Positions 45,856 to 55,894 are shown, numbered from the stretch's first letter. The stretch: DNA of 64,000 nucleotides from Phytophthora quininea (GCA_011947345.1 JAAVTG010000208.1:1-64000), one strand, 5' to 3'. A program made the numbers and translations. The notes: a model not told the origin generated them from the letters alone.

Positions 45856-47910
45856 CTACAGGACACTTGAAGGACGAAGGCGGATGAAGCTCGGAAGTGC
45901 GGTGGATGGCGTTGGATCAGTAATGCTGCCTGCCTCCAATAGTTCATGGAACTGCACGATGAGGTCGTCGAGTTTGCCTTGTTTGTGCAGCTGACGAAAC
46001 GCGTTTAATGCCGTGCTAGCAGCAATAGCGGATGATCCATGTGACTTCAGAAAAGCTAGTGCGTTGTCCTGCGCTGTTTTACCAAGCGCGAGTGCCTCGC
46101 TCTTGTAAGCCGGCGAAGAAGCATCAAACGCAAACCCCATCGGTAGGAAAAGGATCAAGTATACGGTGGTGTGCCTAAACTCGTACAGCGCTGTTTTCTT
46201 TACAGATTGAGCTGCGAAAACACGAGGTTCAGCGGTAAACCACTTAAACCAGATCGAGGCCAGCGATTGCGAGCCTTTACGTTTAGAGCGCGGAGGTTTA
46301 GCTGCTGTTGAGATGCTGGCGATCTCAACGGCGCTGGATTCGAAGCTTTGGGACGTGTCGGCAACGTGTTCCACACGATTCTTGGGACGGAGTTGCACTT
46401 CGACAGCGGAGAGCCGCTCTTCTAGGCGCTTGTTCTGCAGGATGAGCAGCTCAATTTGATCGGTTTGGCGCTGTGTTAGTTCGAGCAAGACAGAAAGCTG
46501 GTCCGAAGCATCAGCGACCGGAGGCGGGTTGACCTCCGGTGGAGGCATGAATGCGTTGCGGATGGCTGTACTCCACGTCAGCACTTCAGACTCGGCAATT
46601 GATCGTTCCGCTATACCCTCGCGAATTTTGATGACAAGTGGGCTGCTGTCGCTGAGACGAAGCATGTCTGGGTAATGCATCACAAGAGTGGCGATTAAGA
46701 CGTCGGCGACATCCTCGTCGAGATTGAGGGCGAGGTCTTCGAAATCCAGTGTATTTGCGAAGAGAAGAGCTTGCAGCTTCCGTGCTCGACTCTGAACGGG
46801 CAAGTCCAGCACAGCGAGAGATGGCAGTCTCGCACCGTCCTTTGGCTTCCAGCCGCTCAAGACACGCGAGACCTGCTGACTCGCTTGTGTCGTACCCAGC
46901 ATGTAGCCAAACGTTTTGTTCACACGATCCAACTGCCAACTTCCGCGCTCTATGATCCAGTTTTCAGCTACCGACCCATCGTTTGCGTGCATGGCACCAC
47001 CGCGGCGATACGAGTGCGAGGTAAGACCTGGGGTAAGCCGTACACCACAAAACTTTGCATCCTCTTGGGCTCTAACTAATAGTCGATTCACGTATGCTTG
47101 TGCACCAGGAATTTTGGGCTTTGGAGCAGACTGGGGTGCGGTTTGGCCATGTTCAGGGTCGTCTTCAGCTTCAAGCAGCTCAACCAGTGTAAGTTCTTCT
47201 AGATCTTGAACATTTTGGGTGGTACGTTTTGCAGCAACAAACTGAGGAAACATTCGCTTTGCAGGCGTTGACTGCATCACCGTAGCAGCGGCCAAGGCGT
47301 GCAGGGGACAGGTTAAAAAGCTGGTAGGATCTTTAAATAGTGATATGCCCTGCAGCAACGCAGTTTTGACTCTTTTAAAGCGAAGAAATAGCACTTCACC
47401 TTATCGAATACATAGCGTAATTTCCAGTAGGTCTTCTCTAATAGATATGCAGCAAAGCCTCGTACCTGGAAGCACAGATAACTGTTGCTTCTCAACTTGC
47501 TCAGCGTCAGAACTTCGGCTGTATAAGTACCACATCATAACAACAAGTGCAGCGTCTCGATATTCACTTTCGGTTGATGCTGTAGTGTAGAGTAAGCGCA
47601 CAATTGTTTTCAAATCTTGTTTTGAACACGGTGGAGCTTTCCGCTCGGCGCCACTTTATTCACGGTTGGCACAGTACTTTCCGAGCCCTGACAGAATCTT
47701 CTGCAGCTGTGGTCTTACTAATCCACCTTGTAAGGGAAACATATATACCAGCCAGTTTTTAACGTTCCCGAAGTACGCTAAACAAGTGTTTGTAGCTAGA
47801 ACTTTGTCTTGTGGTCTCGCTAGTGAATATGCATACTTACCTAATATAATTCTAAGCACTTTAGCTGTCTTATCGGCATCAATAAGCTGTGTGGCAGCCT
47901 GAACAGACAA
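45856..47910 (-). mobile_element. Crypton-type tyrosine recombinase element
   Basis: Three consecutive minus-strand frames (47910-47656, 47613-47401 and 47394-45856) form one recombinase. The N-terminal core-binding part has CLAYFGNVKNWLVYMFPLQG. The catalytic part has MMWYLYSRSSDAEQ (first Arg), FLRFKRVKTALLQGISLF (Lys) with TCPLHALAAATVMQ, SHSYRRGGAMHANDG (His-x-x-Arg) and NKTFGYMLGTT (Tyr). The whole R-K-HxxR-Y set is present, in the arrangement of Crypton transposons, which oomycetes are known to carry. A long C-terminal extension of about 290 residues has a predicted coiled coil (QTDQIELLILQNKRLEERLS). Two frame breaks fall near 47650 and 47397. No TIRs are expected for this class, and I could not identify the short target repeats. 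Confidence 0.7.
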
Positions 47911-48304
47911 ACTTTCAGTAATTAGAAAACTTGTGAATGAATTTATCGCTGTTGTCCGAGCTTTTTGCTATTCCCTGGTGCCAAGGAAGCAATCGACATG
48001 CTCGCTTGTTCGCCAGTCCTGCACTTCTCGTTTGAAGCTAATACCGATGAGCTGCGGTTGGAAACTTTACGATATTTTTAGAATATGCAAATATGTATGT
48101 GTTTGTATTGGGTAGAAAATATTCTATAAAAATTCCAACTGAATATGGTCGGAATGGTGGGAAATCCGATAATTAATGTAATTGGTCAAAATTATTGAAA
48201 TGGACGCATTTGATTCGCCCCAAATGCACTTTAAATGAGGGTGTGGGTTTTCATAGCAAGTACTTGGTTGGAATAGTAGGGATATTATACCATAAATTAG
48301 CTAG
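47911..48304. other. AT-rich intergenic region upstream of PhoD gene
   Basis: No gene is seen. AT content rises sharply at 48070-48300. It should contain the PhoD promoter, but no Inr+FPR match was found. Confidence 0.35.
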
Positions 48305-49911
48305 ATGGCTTGGAGCTTCGCTCCGCTGCTTTTGTCGGTGTGGTGCTCCGCTCTCGCGGTCTCCCAAGCAGCTACAAATTCCTGCAAGTCGGACGACGTG
48401 CTCTGGATCTGGTCTGGCGCCTTGACTTCCCGCTCCATCACTTTCAAGTTCGGGTTACGCGAGGGCTATGCCTGTCAGGACGATGATTTCGTGCTGTACG
48501 CCTTCCCAGAGCTGCTGGAGGGCGAACGACCGCACTCTTCGATTGCTACATGCGGTCCCGTGGACAGTGGGGAACCTGGAGAGGGAGAAGTCCGCAGTGC
48601 TGCGTCCTTCGAGACGCCCGACGTCAAGATCTGCGAGTTCCAAGGGTTACCGCACAGTAACCGTCTGTATAACTACGAGCTGACGCTGGTACAGTCCGGG
48701 CAAGTGGTGAAAAGCGGCGTGTTCACGACTCCCAAGCCAGAGGGAGAAGCTTTCAACTACAGAGTAGCCTTTGCGTCCTGTGCAGACGAAGTCTCCGATC
48801 CAAGAGTACGCTTATAAGATAGTATGTTACTATTGAGACGTATACTAACTTTTTTATTGATGTAGGTGTTTGAGGAGATTAAGAAGGAAGGGGCTTTGTT
48901 CTTCATGCACACGGGGATCTTCATTATCACAACTTGGAGGTGAATGACGTCGCGCAGTTCCGAGACGCCTACCACTCGATTTTGCGTCGCCGGGAGGACA
49001 AAAATGTTGGACATGCAGTTACCCTTTGCTTACATGTGGGACGATCACGATTTTGGGCCGGACAACAGCGATGGAACTGCTGCGGGACGGAACGCGTCCG
49101 TGCAAGTGTACCACGAGTTCGTACCCCATTACCCGCTAGTTGGCGGACGTTCTCGTTCGAATACCGTGCACCAAGCGTTTACCATTGGCAGAGTTAGGTA
49201 TATTCTTACGGATTTACGGTCGGCTAGAACTCCCAACAAGGCCCCGCAGCGCCGACAAAAACAGTGTTAGGAAAGAAGCAGAAGGTTTGGTTTAAGGACG
49301 AACTGATTCGAGCGACCAACGACCCCGCCATTCGGCTCATTGTATGGTGCAACACGATGCCGTGGCTGGACGACGAACGCAAGTGGGGGCATTTCGTGCA
49401 TGAACAGCAGGAGTTGGTGAGCTTTATCCAAGCTCACGGACTCAATAAGTGGGTCCCTATTGTCATTATCAGTGGCGATGCCCACATGTTGGCGGTGGAT
49501 AATGGAAGCCACAGTCCAGGGAACCTTACGTTACTCCATGCTGCTGCATTAGGGCGTCCGGGTTCGATCAAGGGAGGGCCGTACAGTCACGGAGCTTTCC
49601 CCGGACCTGGCCAATACGGTGTTATGGATATCACGGATGAAGGAGGCGAACAAGGACGCGTGTGCATCTACTACCGAGGTATGAACATTTACAAAGGCAA
49701 ACTTGTGGAGTTTGATACTTGTCATCCGGAGCGCACGCCTCCGATCGAGCCGTACTACCCACCGCCAATTCCTGTGCGCATCATGATGCGAGTGTTTAAG
49801 AAAAGCAAGAAATACGCTGGCGTCGCGACGTTTGTGGTGACTCTGACTGTCGTAGGCGTCGTGCTGCACAAACGCAATCGTCGCGCAGTCAATATCAAAA
49901 AGCACAGCTAG
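48305..49911 (+). CDS. PhoD-like metallophosphatase, secreted with C-terminal membrane anchor
   Basis: There are two exons with a 57-bp intron (48808-48867). The signal peptide is MAWSFAPLLLSVWCSALAVS. Metal-site motifs of the PhoD family are present: FASCAD, the HTGDLHYH block, MWDDHDFGPDNSDG and VIISGDAHMLAVDNGS. A C-terminal hydrophobic helix (VATFVVTLTVVGVVL) followed by KRNRR suggests a type I anchor with the phosphatase outside. PhoD enzymes are phosphodiesterase/alkaline phosphatases. Three one-base breaks interrupt it: the G-run at 48913-48916 (which breaks the HTGDLHYH block), the A-run at 49000-49004, and near 49245. Each is repaired by one base and conserved sequence resumes, so the gene is probably functional. 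Confidence 0.8.
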
Positions 49912-50195
49912 ATTTTCGTATAATACGAGGCGTGATCGAACACGATTAGTCCAAGCATCAACAATCTTCTACATGCAACCAAAATGTTGCCGGTTTTCCG
50001 CTAAGGATTAAATGTCAGCGCAGTTTTGGATGGAAATGTAATGTCATCCTACCTTCAGCAGACACGTGGCCAAGATGTGAATTCGCTACCTGTGACAAAG
50101 TCTGTAGTGGTCGTCTACGCGACAGTCACGATGCTGATGAACCGCAAAAATCTCCCTCCTTCGGATCTTCTCGAGCTACAGACCCAGGGACTCCG

Positions 50196-50209
50196 TCATC
50201 CCTCAATTT
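50196..50209 (+). promoter_or_regulatory. Oomycete Inr+FPR-like core promoter of GST1 (left)
   Basis: TCATCCCTCAATTT matches the oomycete start-site consensus TCATTYYNCAWTTT at all but one position. It lies about 45 bp before the ATG. Confidence 0.6.
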
Positions 50210-50249
50210 GCAGCCTTCGACTCAAAAGCAAACACTTCCAACAACTACT

Positions 50250-51050
50250 ATGGCTCTCACTCTCTACGCCAACCTCATCAGCCAGCCGTCTCGTGCTCTC
50301 ATCTGGGTCATGAAGGTCAAAGGCGTCGCCTTTGAGCTGGTCAACATGATGCCCGGCAGCGACAAGTTCAAAACCCCCGAGTTCAAGGCCGTCAACCCCA
50401 ACTGTCTCGTGCCGGTGCTCAAGGACGGCGACTTTGTGCTGACCGAAGGCATGGCCATCCTGCAGTATCTGGCCGACAAGTTCAACTGGACGGACCTGTA
50501 TCCGATGGACGTTAGAGCCCGTGCCAAAGTGAACGAGTTCCTGCACTGGCATCACACCAACACTCGACTGTTCACGTTGAACATCCACCGCCCGTTGATC
50601 GCCAAACAGACCAACACGGCGACCAAGAAAGATCTGCTGGCTCTAGAGGGCCAAGACGCTCTGATCGAGAGAGTCATGACTCTGCTGGAGAGTTTCTTGA
50701 ACCACGACTACGTCGCCCACACGGACGCTCCGACGATCGCAGACTACGCCGCGTACTGCGAGATCGATCAACTCGAGATGATGGGGCTCGAGTTGTCCAA
50801 GTACAAGAAGGTTTCGGCGTGGCTCGCTCGTATGAAGCAGATCCCGTATCATGACGAGGTGCACGTGCCTCTGAGTGAATTCCTGACGAAGTATGGACTG
50901 CGTGCGACGGCGAACCACCCGCAGGATAATCCGCGACAAGTTGTCGTAAGAAACCGCATTAATAACAGCACGCGCTTACGAACTCACATTGTTGACACCA
51001 AAAGATCTGTCGTAGTTGTAAAAGTCAACTTAATCCAATTGAAGATTTAG
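50250..51050 (+). CDS. Theta-class glutathione S-transferase, GST1 left copy
   Basis: This intact 266-residue frame starts MALTLYANLISQPSRALIWV; an in-frame Met at 50208 lies upstream, but the paralogues begin at this Met. The N-terminal thioredoxin-like domain has SQPSR, where the theta-class catalytic Ser is expected, and LTEGMAILQYLADKF for the glutathione site. The C-terminal helical domain includes NEFLHWHHTNTRLFTLNIHR. Theta GSTs conjugate glutathione to electrophiles or reduce peroxides in the cytosol. Compared with GST2 and GST4 it has about 40 extra C-terminal residues (after RATANHP), rich in Val and Arg. The right copy has the same extension, so it is not an error. It is the first of three same-strand GSTs. 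Confidence 0.9.
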   Translation: MALTLYANLISQPSRALIWVMKVKGVAFELVNMMPGSDKFKTPEFKAVNPNCLVPVLKDGDFVLTEGMAILQYLADKFNWTDLYPMDVRARAKVNEFLHWHHTNTRLFTLNIHRPLIAKQTNTATKKDLLALEGQDALIERVMTLLESFLNHDYVAHTDAPTIADYAAYCEIDQLEMMGLELSKYKKVSAWLARMKQIPYHDEVHVPLSEFLTKYGLRATANHPQDNPRQVVVRNRINNSTRLRTHIVDTKRSVVVVKVNLIQLKI

Positions 51051-51360
51051 ACTGCAACTTGTGCTTCTCAACAGAGTTTAAAGCGCGTGGCCGACGCGTG
51101 CACAGCTACCTACCAATTCCGACGTTGTGTCCGTCCGACGATCGACTACCGAGACAACTTCAAACTTCAGATGTAGCCATCTCGACAATGACGTCCTACC
51201 TGGCGCATAACCACAGCAAAGCGCGTGCACTTGTCTCCCTTTGCCCTTGTCGAACCTTGTCGATCGATGTGTGCGACACCGTCAACTCCGATGTCTTCCC
51301 GAACACGACGAGCAGTGAGTGTGGGTTATCTCTTGCATCACTTTGACAGCCAAATAATCC

Positions 51361-51374
51361 TCATTCTGCAATTT
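51361..51374 (+). promoter_or_regulatory. Oomycete Inr+FPR core promoter of GST2 (left)
   Basis: TCATTCTGCAATTT fits TCATTYYNCAWTTT at every position and continues as GC, completing the FPR (CAATTTGC). It lies 36 bp before the ATG. Confidence 0.75.
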
Positions 51375-51409
51375 GCAAGCAATACTAACAACTCCCAACC
51401 AAAACGACC

Positions 51410-52084
51410 ATGACCATCAAGCTCTACGCCAACCTCGTCAGCCAGCCGTCCCGAGCCATCATCTGGGCCCTCAAGGTTAAAGGCGAGGACTTTGAGCTCG
51501 TGGAGATGGTGCCAGGAAGCGACAAGTTCCAAGCGCCCGAGTTCAAGGCCATCAACCCCAACCGTCTCGTTCCCGTCATCCAGGACGACGACTTCGTGCT
51601 GACCGAGGGCATGGCCATCATCACCTACTTGGCCGACAAGTTCGGCTGGGACGACTTGTACCCGAAGGATAGCCAGGCTCGCGCCAGGGTGAACGAGTTC
51701 CTGCACTGGCACCACACCAACACCCGCCTCTTCACTTTGAACATCCACCGCCCGTCGATCGCCAAGCAGACCAACACGGCGACCAAGAAAGATCTGCTGG
51801 CTCTAGAGGGCCAAGACGCTCTGATCGAGAGAGTCATGACTCTGCTGGAGAGTTTCTTGAACCACGACTACGTCGCACACACCGACATCCCAACGGTGGC
51901 TGACTACGCCGCGTACTGCGAGATCGACCAACTCGAGATGACGGGGCTCGAGTTCTCCAAGTACAAGAAAGTGTCGGCCTGGATCGAACGCATGAAGCAG
52001 ATCCCATTCCACGACGAGGTGCACGAACCTTTGGACGCGTTCCTGACGAAGTATGGACTGCGTGCGACAGCGAACCAGCCCTAA
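51410..52084 (+). CDS. Theta-class glutathione S-transferase, GST2 left copy
   Basis: An intact 224-residue frame, MTIKLYANLVSQPSRAIIWA at the start, of typical theta-class length. SQPSR holds the expected catalytic Ser. PNRLVPVIQDDDFVLTEGMA is the glutathione-binding cis-Pro region. The helical domain shares long identical stretches with GST1 (HRP.IAKQTNTATKKDLLAL and ERVMTLLESFLNHDYVAHTD), down to the nucleotide level, which suggests recent duplication or gene conversion. It ends RATANQP. An exact Inr+FPR precedes it, so it should be expressed on its own. Confidence 0.92.
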   Translation: MTIKLYANLVSQPSRAIIWALKVKGEDFELVEMVPGSDKFQAPEFKAINPNRLVPVIQDDDFVLTEGMAIITYLADKFGWDDLYPKDSQARARVNEFLHWHHTNTRLFTLNIHRPSIAKQTNTATKKDLLALEGQDALIERVMTLLESFLNHDYVAHTDIPTVADYAAYCEIDQLEMTGLEFSKYKKVSAWIERMKQIPFHDEVHEPLDAFLTKYGLRATANQP

Positions 52085-52365
52085 AGAAACCCCAAGCAGC
52101 AGTTAGATGCAGCATCTTGATGCAGGTAACAAATGTAAATCCACTTGCAAACCTTCGTGCTTTGTCTCCTTTGGTGCACCATACACAACAAACAGAATGA
52201 CAGTCCAAGCGGAAAGTGTAGATCACTTGGCCATCGGTTCAGAGGCAGGAGATGATCGAAAAGGATGAAGACCACGTTTTCATTCCGGGTGGAGTAGGCG
52301 ACCAAGAGAACACAACTGAATTCGCCTGCTTGCACGCACTTTCGCCATCGAAATTCACTACGACC

Positions 52366-53148
52366 ATGTTCAACTGGAACCTCTCGTCGCCGTTCACCAG
52401 GTTCACACCCCGAGCGAGTAAGAGCTCCGCAGGCAGCAACGGTTCTGCGTCGTCGTCACCTCAGAATAAGACGATAAAACTCTACGTCAACATGGTCAGC
52501 CAACCCAGCCGTACAGGTGCGAAGACCAATCCATTTCACCTGACAAACAAAGCACTAACAGTCTTTGCGATTGTATAATAGTCGCGTGGGCTCTCAAAGT
52601 CAAAGGTGTCGACTACGAATTCATCAACGTTGAGTTCGGTGGGGCGTTCATCAAGTCGGACGAGTTCAAGGTGTTGAATCCCAACGGCTTCGTGCCAGTG
52701 ATCCGTGATGGAGACTTCACACTCTTCGAAGCGTGCGGTAGTATCTCGTCATTTTGCTCGGCAGGTCTGTAAACTAATTGGTGTCGGTGGTGATGCAGTA
52801 ACGCCATCTTGACGTACCTTGCTGAGAAGTTCGAGTGGACGGACTTGTATCCGACGGATGTGCAGACCCGAGCCAAGGTGAACGAGTTCTTGCATTGGCA
52901 CCACACCAACACGAGGCTGTTCACGATGCAGATCGTTCCTCCATCCATGGCGAAAGCTATGGGTCGAGCGTCACCCACCGATCTCGTTTTGTTGGACAGT
53001 GCAGACGCTCTGATCGCCAAGGAGATGACGCTGCTGGAAGCCTTCCTCGACCACGACTACATCGCCCACACGGACGCCCCAACCGTCGCTGACTATGCCG
53101 CGTACTGCGAAATTGACCAACTGGAGTTCATGGGCTACGACTTCTCCA
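52366..53148 (+). pseudogene. Theta-class GST3 left copy, 3' truncated at duplication edge
   Basis: Exons 52366-52516, 52582-52732 and 52799-53148 match GST3 on the right, with introns of 65 and 66 bp. The N-terminus is longer than in the other GSTs (MFNWNLSSPFTRFTPRAS then a Ser-rich stretch), and an in-frame Met lies further upstream at 52252. The copy stops matching after GYDFS in exon 3. It then reads APRAR and a stop, so the last 38 nt of exon 3 and all of exon 4 are missing. The lost part includes the final helix, so the product is unlikely to fold normally. Confidence 0.8.
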
Positions 53149-53564
53149 GAGCACCGCGCGCGCGGTGACGGCAGCGTCGTCTCATTAGCGACGGCTGTCA
53201 ACGGCGTCGCCGCCGCCGCCGTGCTCTCAGTCGCCACCCACCATCGTCGCGGCACTGTTGTAATGAAGCAGAGTGTCAAATAAAAATGGCGAGGCGAATA
53301 TGGCCGCAACAGCTCAAACGCTGCTGGAATCGCACTCCACCGTGTAAAGTGAAGATCCGCCCGAACAAAAAGCGGTTCAACAGCCTCGACATCCTCAGCA
53401 GGTTGTGTTCCTCGGCCTTCGAGCACCGCAATTCTAGCAGAACATGTACTGGAGTCCACGGAGTTGCCAACTAATCCACACCTTTCTTTCAAACGTGGCT
53501 CTGTGTCGTGGTGATAATGTGAAGGTTAGCGCGGGCTCTCTCCATTTTCCTGGATAATAGCTGC
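53149..53564. other. Junction segment between left GST arm and Fanzor element
   Basis: This is unique sequence with a GC-rich start (gcaccgcgcgcgcggtgacgg) and no supported gene. Its origin is unknown; it may be part of the Fanzor element or of the duplication junction. Confidence 0.4.
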
Positions 53565-55890
53565 TGGCGAAGAAGAACTGCAGCGGCTCGAATGCCGAGG
53601 AACACAACCCAATGCTGTAGAATCTTTGCTATCGTGAGACTGTGCGGCTTCCCTGCAACTTTGACAGAAAATATAGACTTTACACCCAGCCATCGCTTCA
53701 TGACGAAGATGTCAGCCTGCCACCTTCAGTTGTGGTTTTGCCCCGTCGACCACAAGCATGCCGGCCCAAGCTTCTAGTACGAGCAAACGACCGCCAGATG
53801 TGGGTGTTCCCAAGCCACCATCCTCATCCATCCGTGCCAAACGCCGGCGACGGTCGAGTCGATGGGCCAAGCTTCGCACCAGTATCCGGAATGCGATGCA
53901 ACGGTGTTCGTGGCCGATGGGAAGACATACCTCGATGTTCGGATGGGAGCAGTCTTTCGTTGGAAGAAGATCGGGTGGATGGCACTGCAAGCCTTCACTG
54001 CCAGTGAGCGCCACCAGCTGGAGGACCGCTTGCTTGAGCTCGGGGCGTTCAAGAGAGAAGACCTGACGACGTCGACGGACAAGGCCGTCCAAGCGCGTGT
54101 CGACGAGATACTTTCACGGCTGGCAGCCCACGTCTTGCGTGGACATGTTCAAGAGTACCGTCCGGTTCTGGCAAAGCTTTCGCCGGAGTGCCGCCGTCAG
54201 CTGAACCAGACTTTTGATGCGAGTATTCTTAAGACGTTGATGCCACCAGCCGACGTCCTGCACCCCCAACTCCTGGTTCTGCTTCCAAACACAGTCAAAC
54301 TCAGCACCACAACAACATGCGCTGGAAGACCTCGGAGACTTTGCTCACACGAAAACGTGGCTTCCGGATGAAAGCAAGCGTGCCAAGAAGTGTGTGGCGT
54401 TTGACACGAACGTTGAGCGAGCAAGATCCATCTCTAACATCAAGGGGACGATCAATGTTCCCAAATGCGACGGAGTGGCCAACGCAGACGACATCGCTTC
54501 GGCCAAGCACCTCCTCTCAACGATGGGGACCGACGACAAGCTCATGATCTCTCGGACGCGGAAGTACAAACTGTTTCCAAGTGCGGAGCAGCGAAGACAA
54601 CTGCGCGAGTACATGGGCACGTGTCGCTGGACATACAACCAGGCTGTTGCCCACATTAGAAAAACTAGCATATCCAAGGCCACTGCACTACGAGATCTGT
54701 ATGTGACGAAGACTACCAGTAAAACGAGAGTGTATCCTGATCACACGGGGCCACCTCCAGAGTGGGCATTCAACACCCCAAAGAACTTCCGGTACAACAC
54801 ACTGCGCAAGTTCGAGTCAAACGTCAAGAGTGCGTTCAGCAACAAAGCGAACGGCAACATTGACCACTTCAAAATGCAGTTCAAAAGCAGGAAAAATGAC
54901 GGTCGCTACTTCACGTTCTGTGAAGATGTGAATTATGCCAAGATCACGTACGTCGAGGGCGAGCCAAGAGCGATGCTGTCCATTACAAAGATGGCAAATA
55001 TCTATATCCGGTGCGACCCGGGACTCAGGATTATTAACGAGATTGAGATCACCAACGAGAACGGCTACTGGTATGCCGTGATCCCGCAGTACGTCCGCCC
55101 TCAAGAGTGTGAGAACCAAGGCAGAACGATCGCGCTGCACCCTGGTCTGAAAGCTTTCATGACCGGTGTGGATCTTAATGGTAACGCTCTGCACATCGGA
55201 CGTGGCAATTGAGAGCACTTGGATCGACTGCGAGGTCGAGCAGCAGCAGCTCAGCGGCAGATGGCTGGGATCAAGAATCTGCACGGACATCGCAATGGAA
55301 AACAGTGGAGGGCGTTCGTGAGAGCCAAGCGAGCGTTCGACTGTGCCACAGCCAAGATGAGGAATTGCGTCAAGGAGTTGCATTATCAGACGTCTGCATA
55401 CCTCACCAAGCACTACGACACCATCGTGCTTCCGATATTCAGCTCGAAAAGCATGGTGAAGAAAAGCTGCAAGCGCAACCACACGTACAACAAGATGCTT
55501 CTGGGACTCAAGCACTTCCAGTTCCGAGAGCTGTTGAAAGCCAAGTGCGAGGTGGCGGGCAAGTCGCTGATCGTGTGCTCGGAGATGTACACCACTCAGA
55601 CGTGTGGGCGCTGCTCTCGACTGCATTTGAAGATCGGCAATAAGGACGTATTCGAGTGTCCGCACTGCGACCACGTGGCTGGCCAAAACGTGAATGCCGC
55701 CTTCACTATCCTTCGGTTCACGTGTGCAGGGTCGCTGGCAGTGCATGTGATTTATCGCTAGAAACCAGAAGACTAGCGATCTCGTTTCGGGCTACAGCGA
55801 AGCGGGTCGAACCTCGACATGAGCTCAATGAGCTCGTATTAGCGAAGTCTGTAACAGACGTGTTATTATCGATCTCATCTACCATATCGA
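53565..55890 (+). mobile_element. Fanzor-carrying element, copy 1 (right end approximate)
   Basis: The left end is set by where similarity to the second copy begins: gaagaagaactgc at 53565 versus 61426, then gctcgaatgccgaggaacac in both. The right end must lie before the GST4 stop at 55895. No transposase and no clear terminal inverted repeats were found, as for many Fanzor elements. Confidence 0.6.
53758..55761 (+). pseudogene. Fanzor (eukaryotic TnpB-like RuvC nuclease), catalytically degenerate
   Basis: This is a homologue of IS605 TnpB. The N-terminal fold has RKYKLFPSAEQRRQLREYMG and TCRWTYNQAVAHI. RuvC-I, normally with Asp before PG, reads IALHPGLKAFMTG, so the Asp codon is CAC, His (55138-55140). 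The RuvC-II-region Glu is kept in VCSEMYTTQTC (55582-55584). A zinc ribbon CGRC...CPHC follows. RuvC-III, normally RDxNAA, reads QNVNAA (AAC, Asn, 55687-55689). An in-frame TGA at 55210-55212 interrupts the domain between IGRGN and EHLDRL; CGA to TGA is a simple explanation. Frame shifts also occur before 54394. Fanzors are RNA-guided nucleases, but this copy cannot be active as read. Confidence 0.8.
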
Positions 55891-55894
55891 TCGT
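55762..55894 (+). other. Region 3' of Fanzor, possible guide-RNA (omega RNA) end
   Basis: In TnpB and Fanzor systems the guide RNA overlaps or follows the 3' end of the gene. Here small inverted repeats occur: gagctcaatgagctc near 55820 and gtctgtaacagac near 55847. Without a second complete copy, the element end cannot be fixed. Confidence 0.25.

Larger units (their letters stand above)
50201..53148 (+). repeat. Left arm of large GST-cluster inverted duplication
   Basis: This 2948-bp arm is the inverse complement of 57151-60097. I noticed about five substitutions plus one single-base gap (five versus four C in GST1). It starts within the GST1 promoter at cctcaatttgcag and ends inside exon 3 of GST3. 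Confidence 0.9.

Noticed and set aside
53565..55890. Bacterial IS200/IS605 contamination
   Set aside because: The TnpB-like frame has no TnpA partner, the flanks are eukaryotic genes with introns, and the DPG-type RuvC-I context and alternative Glu position fit Fanzor better.
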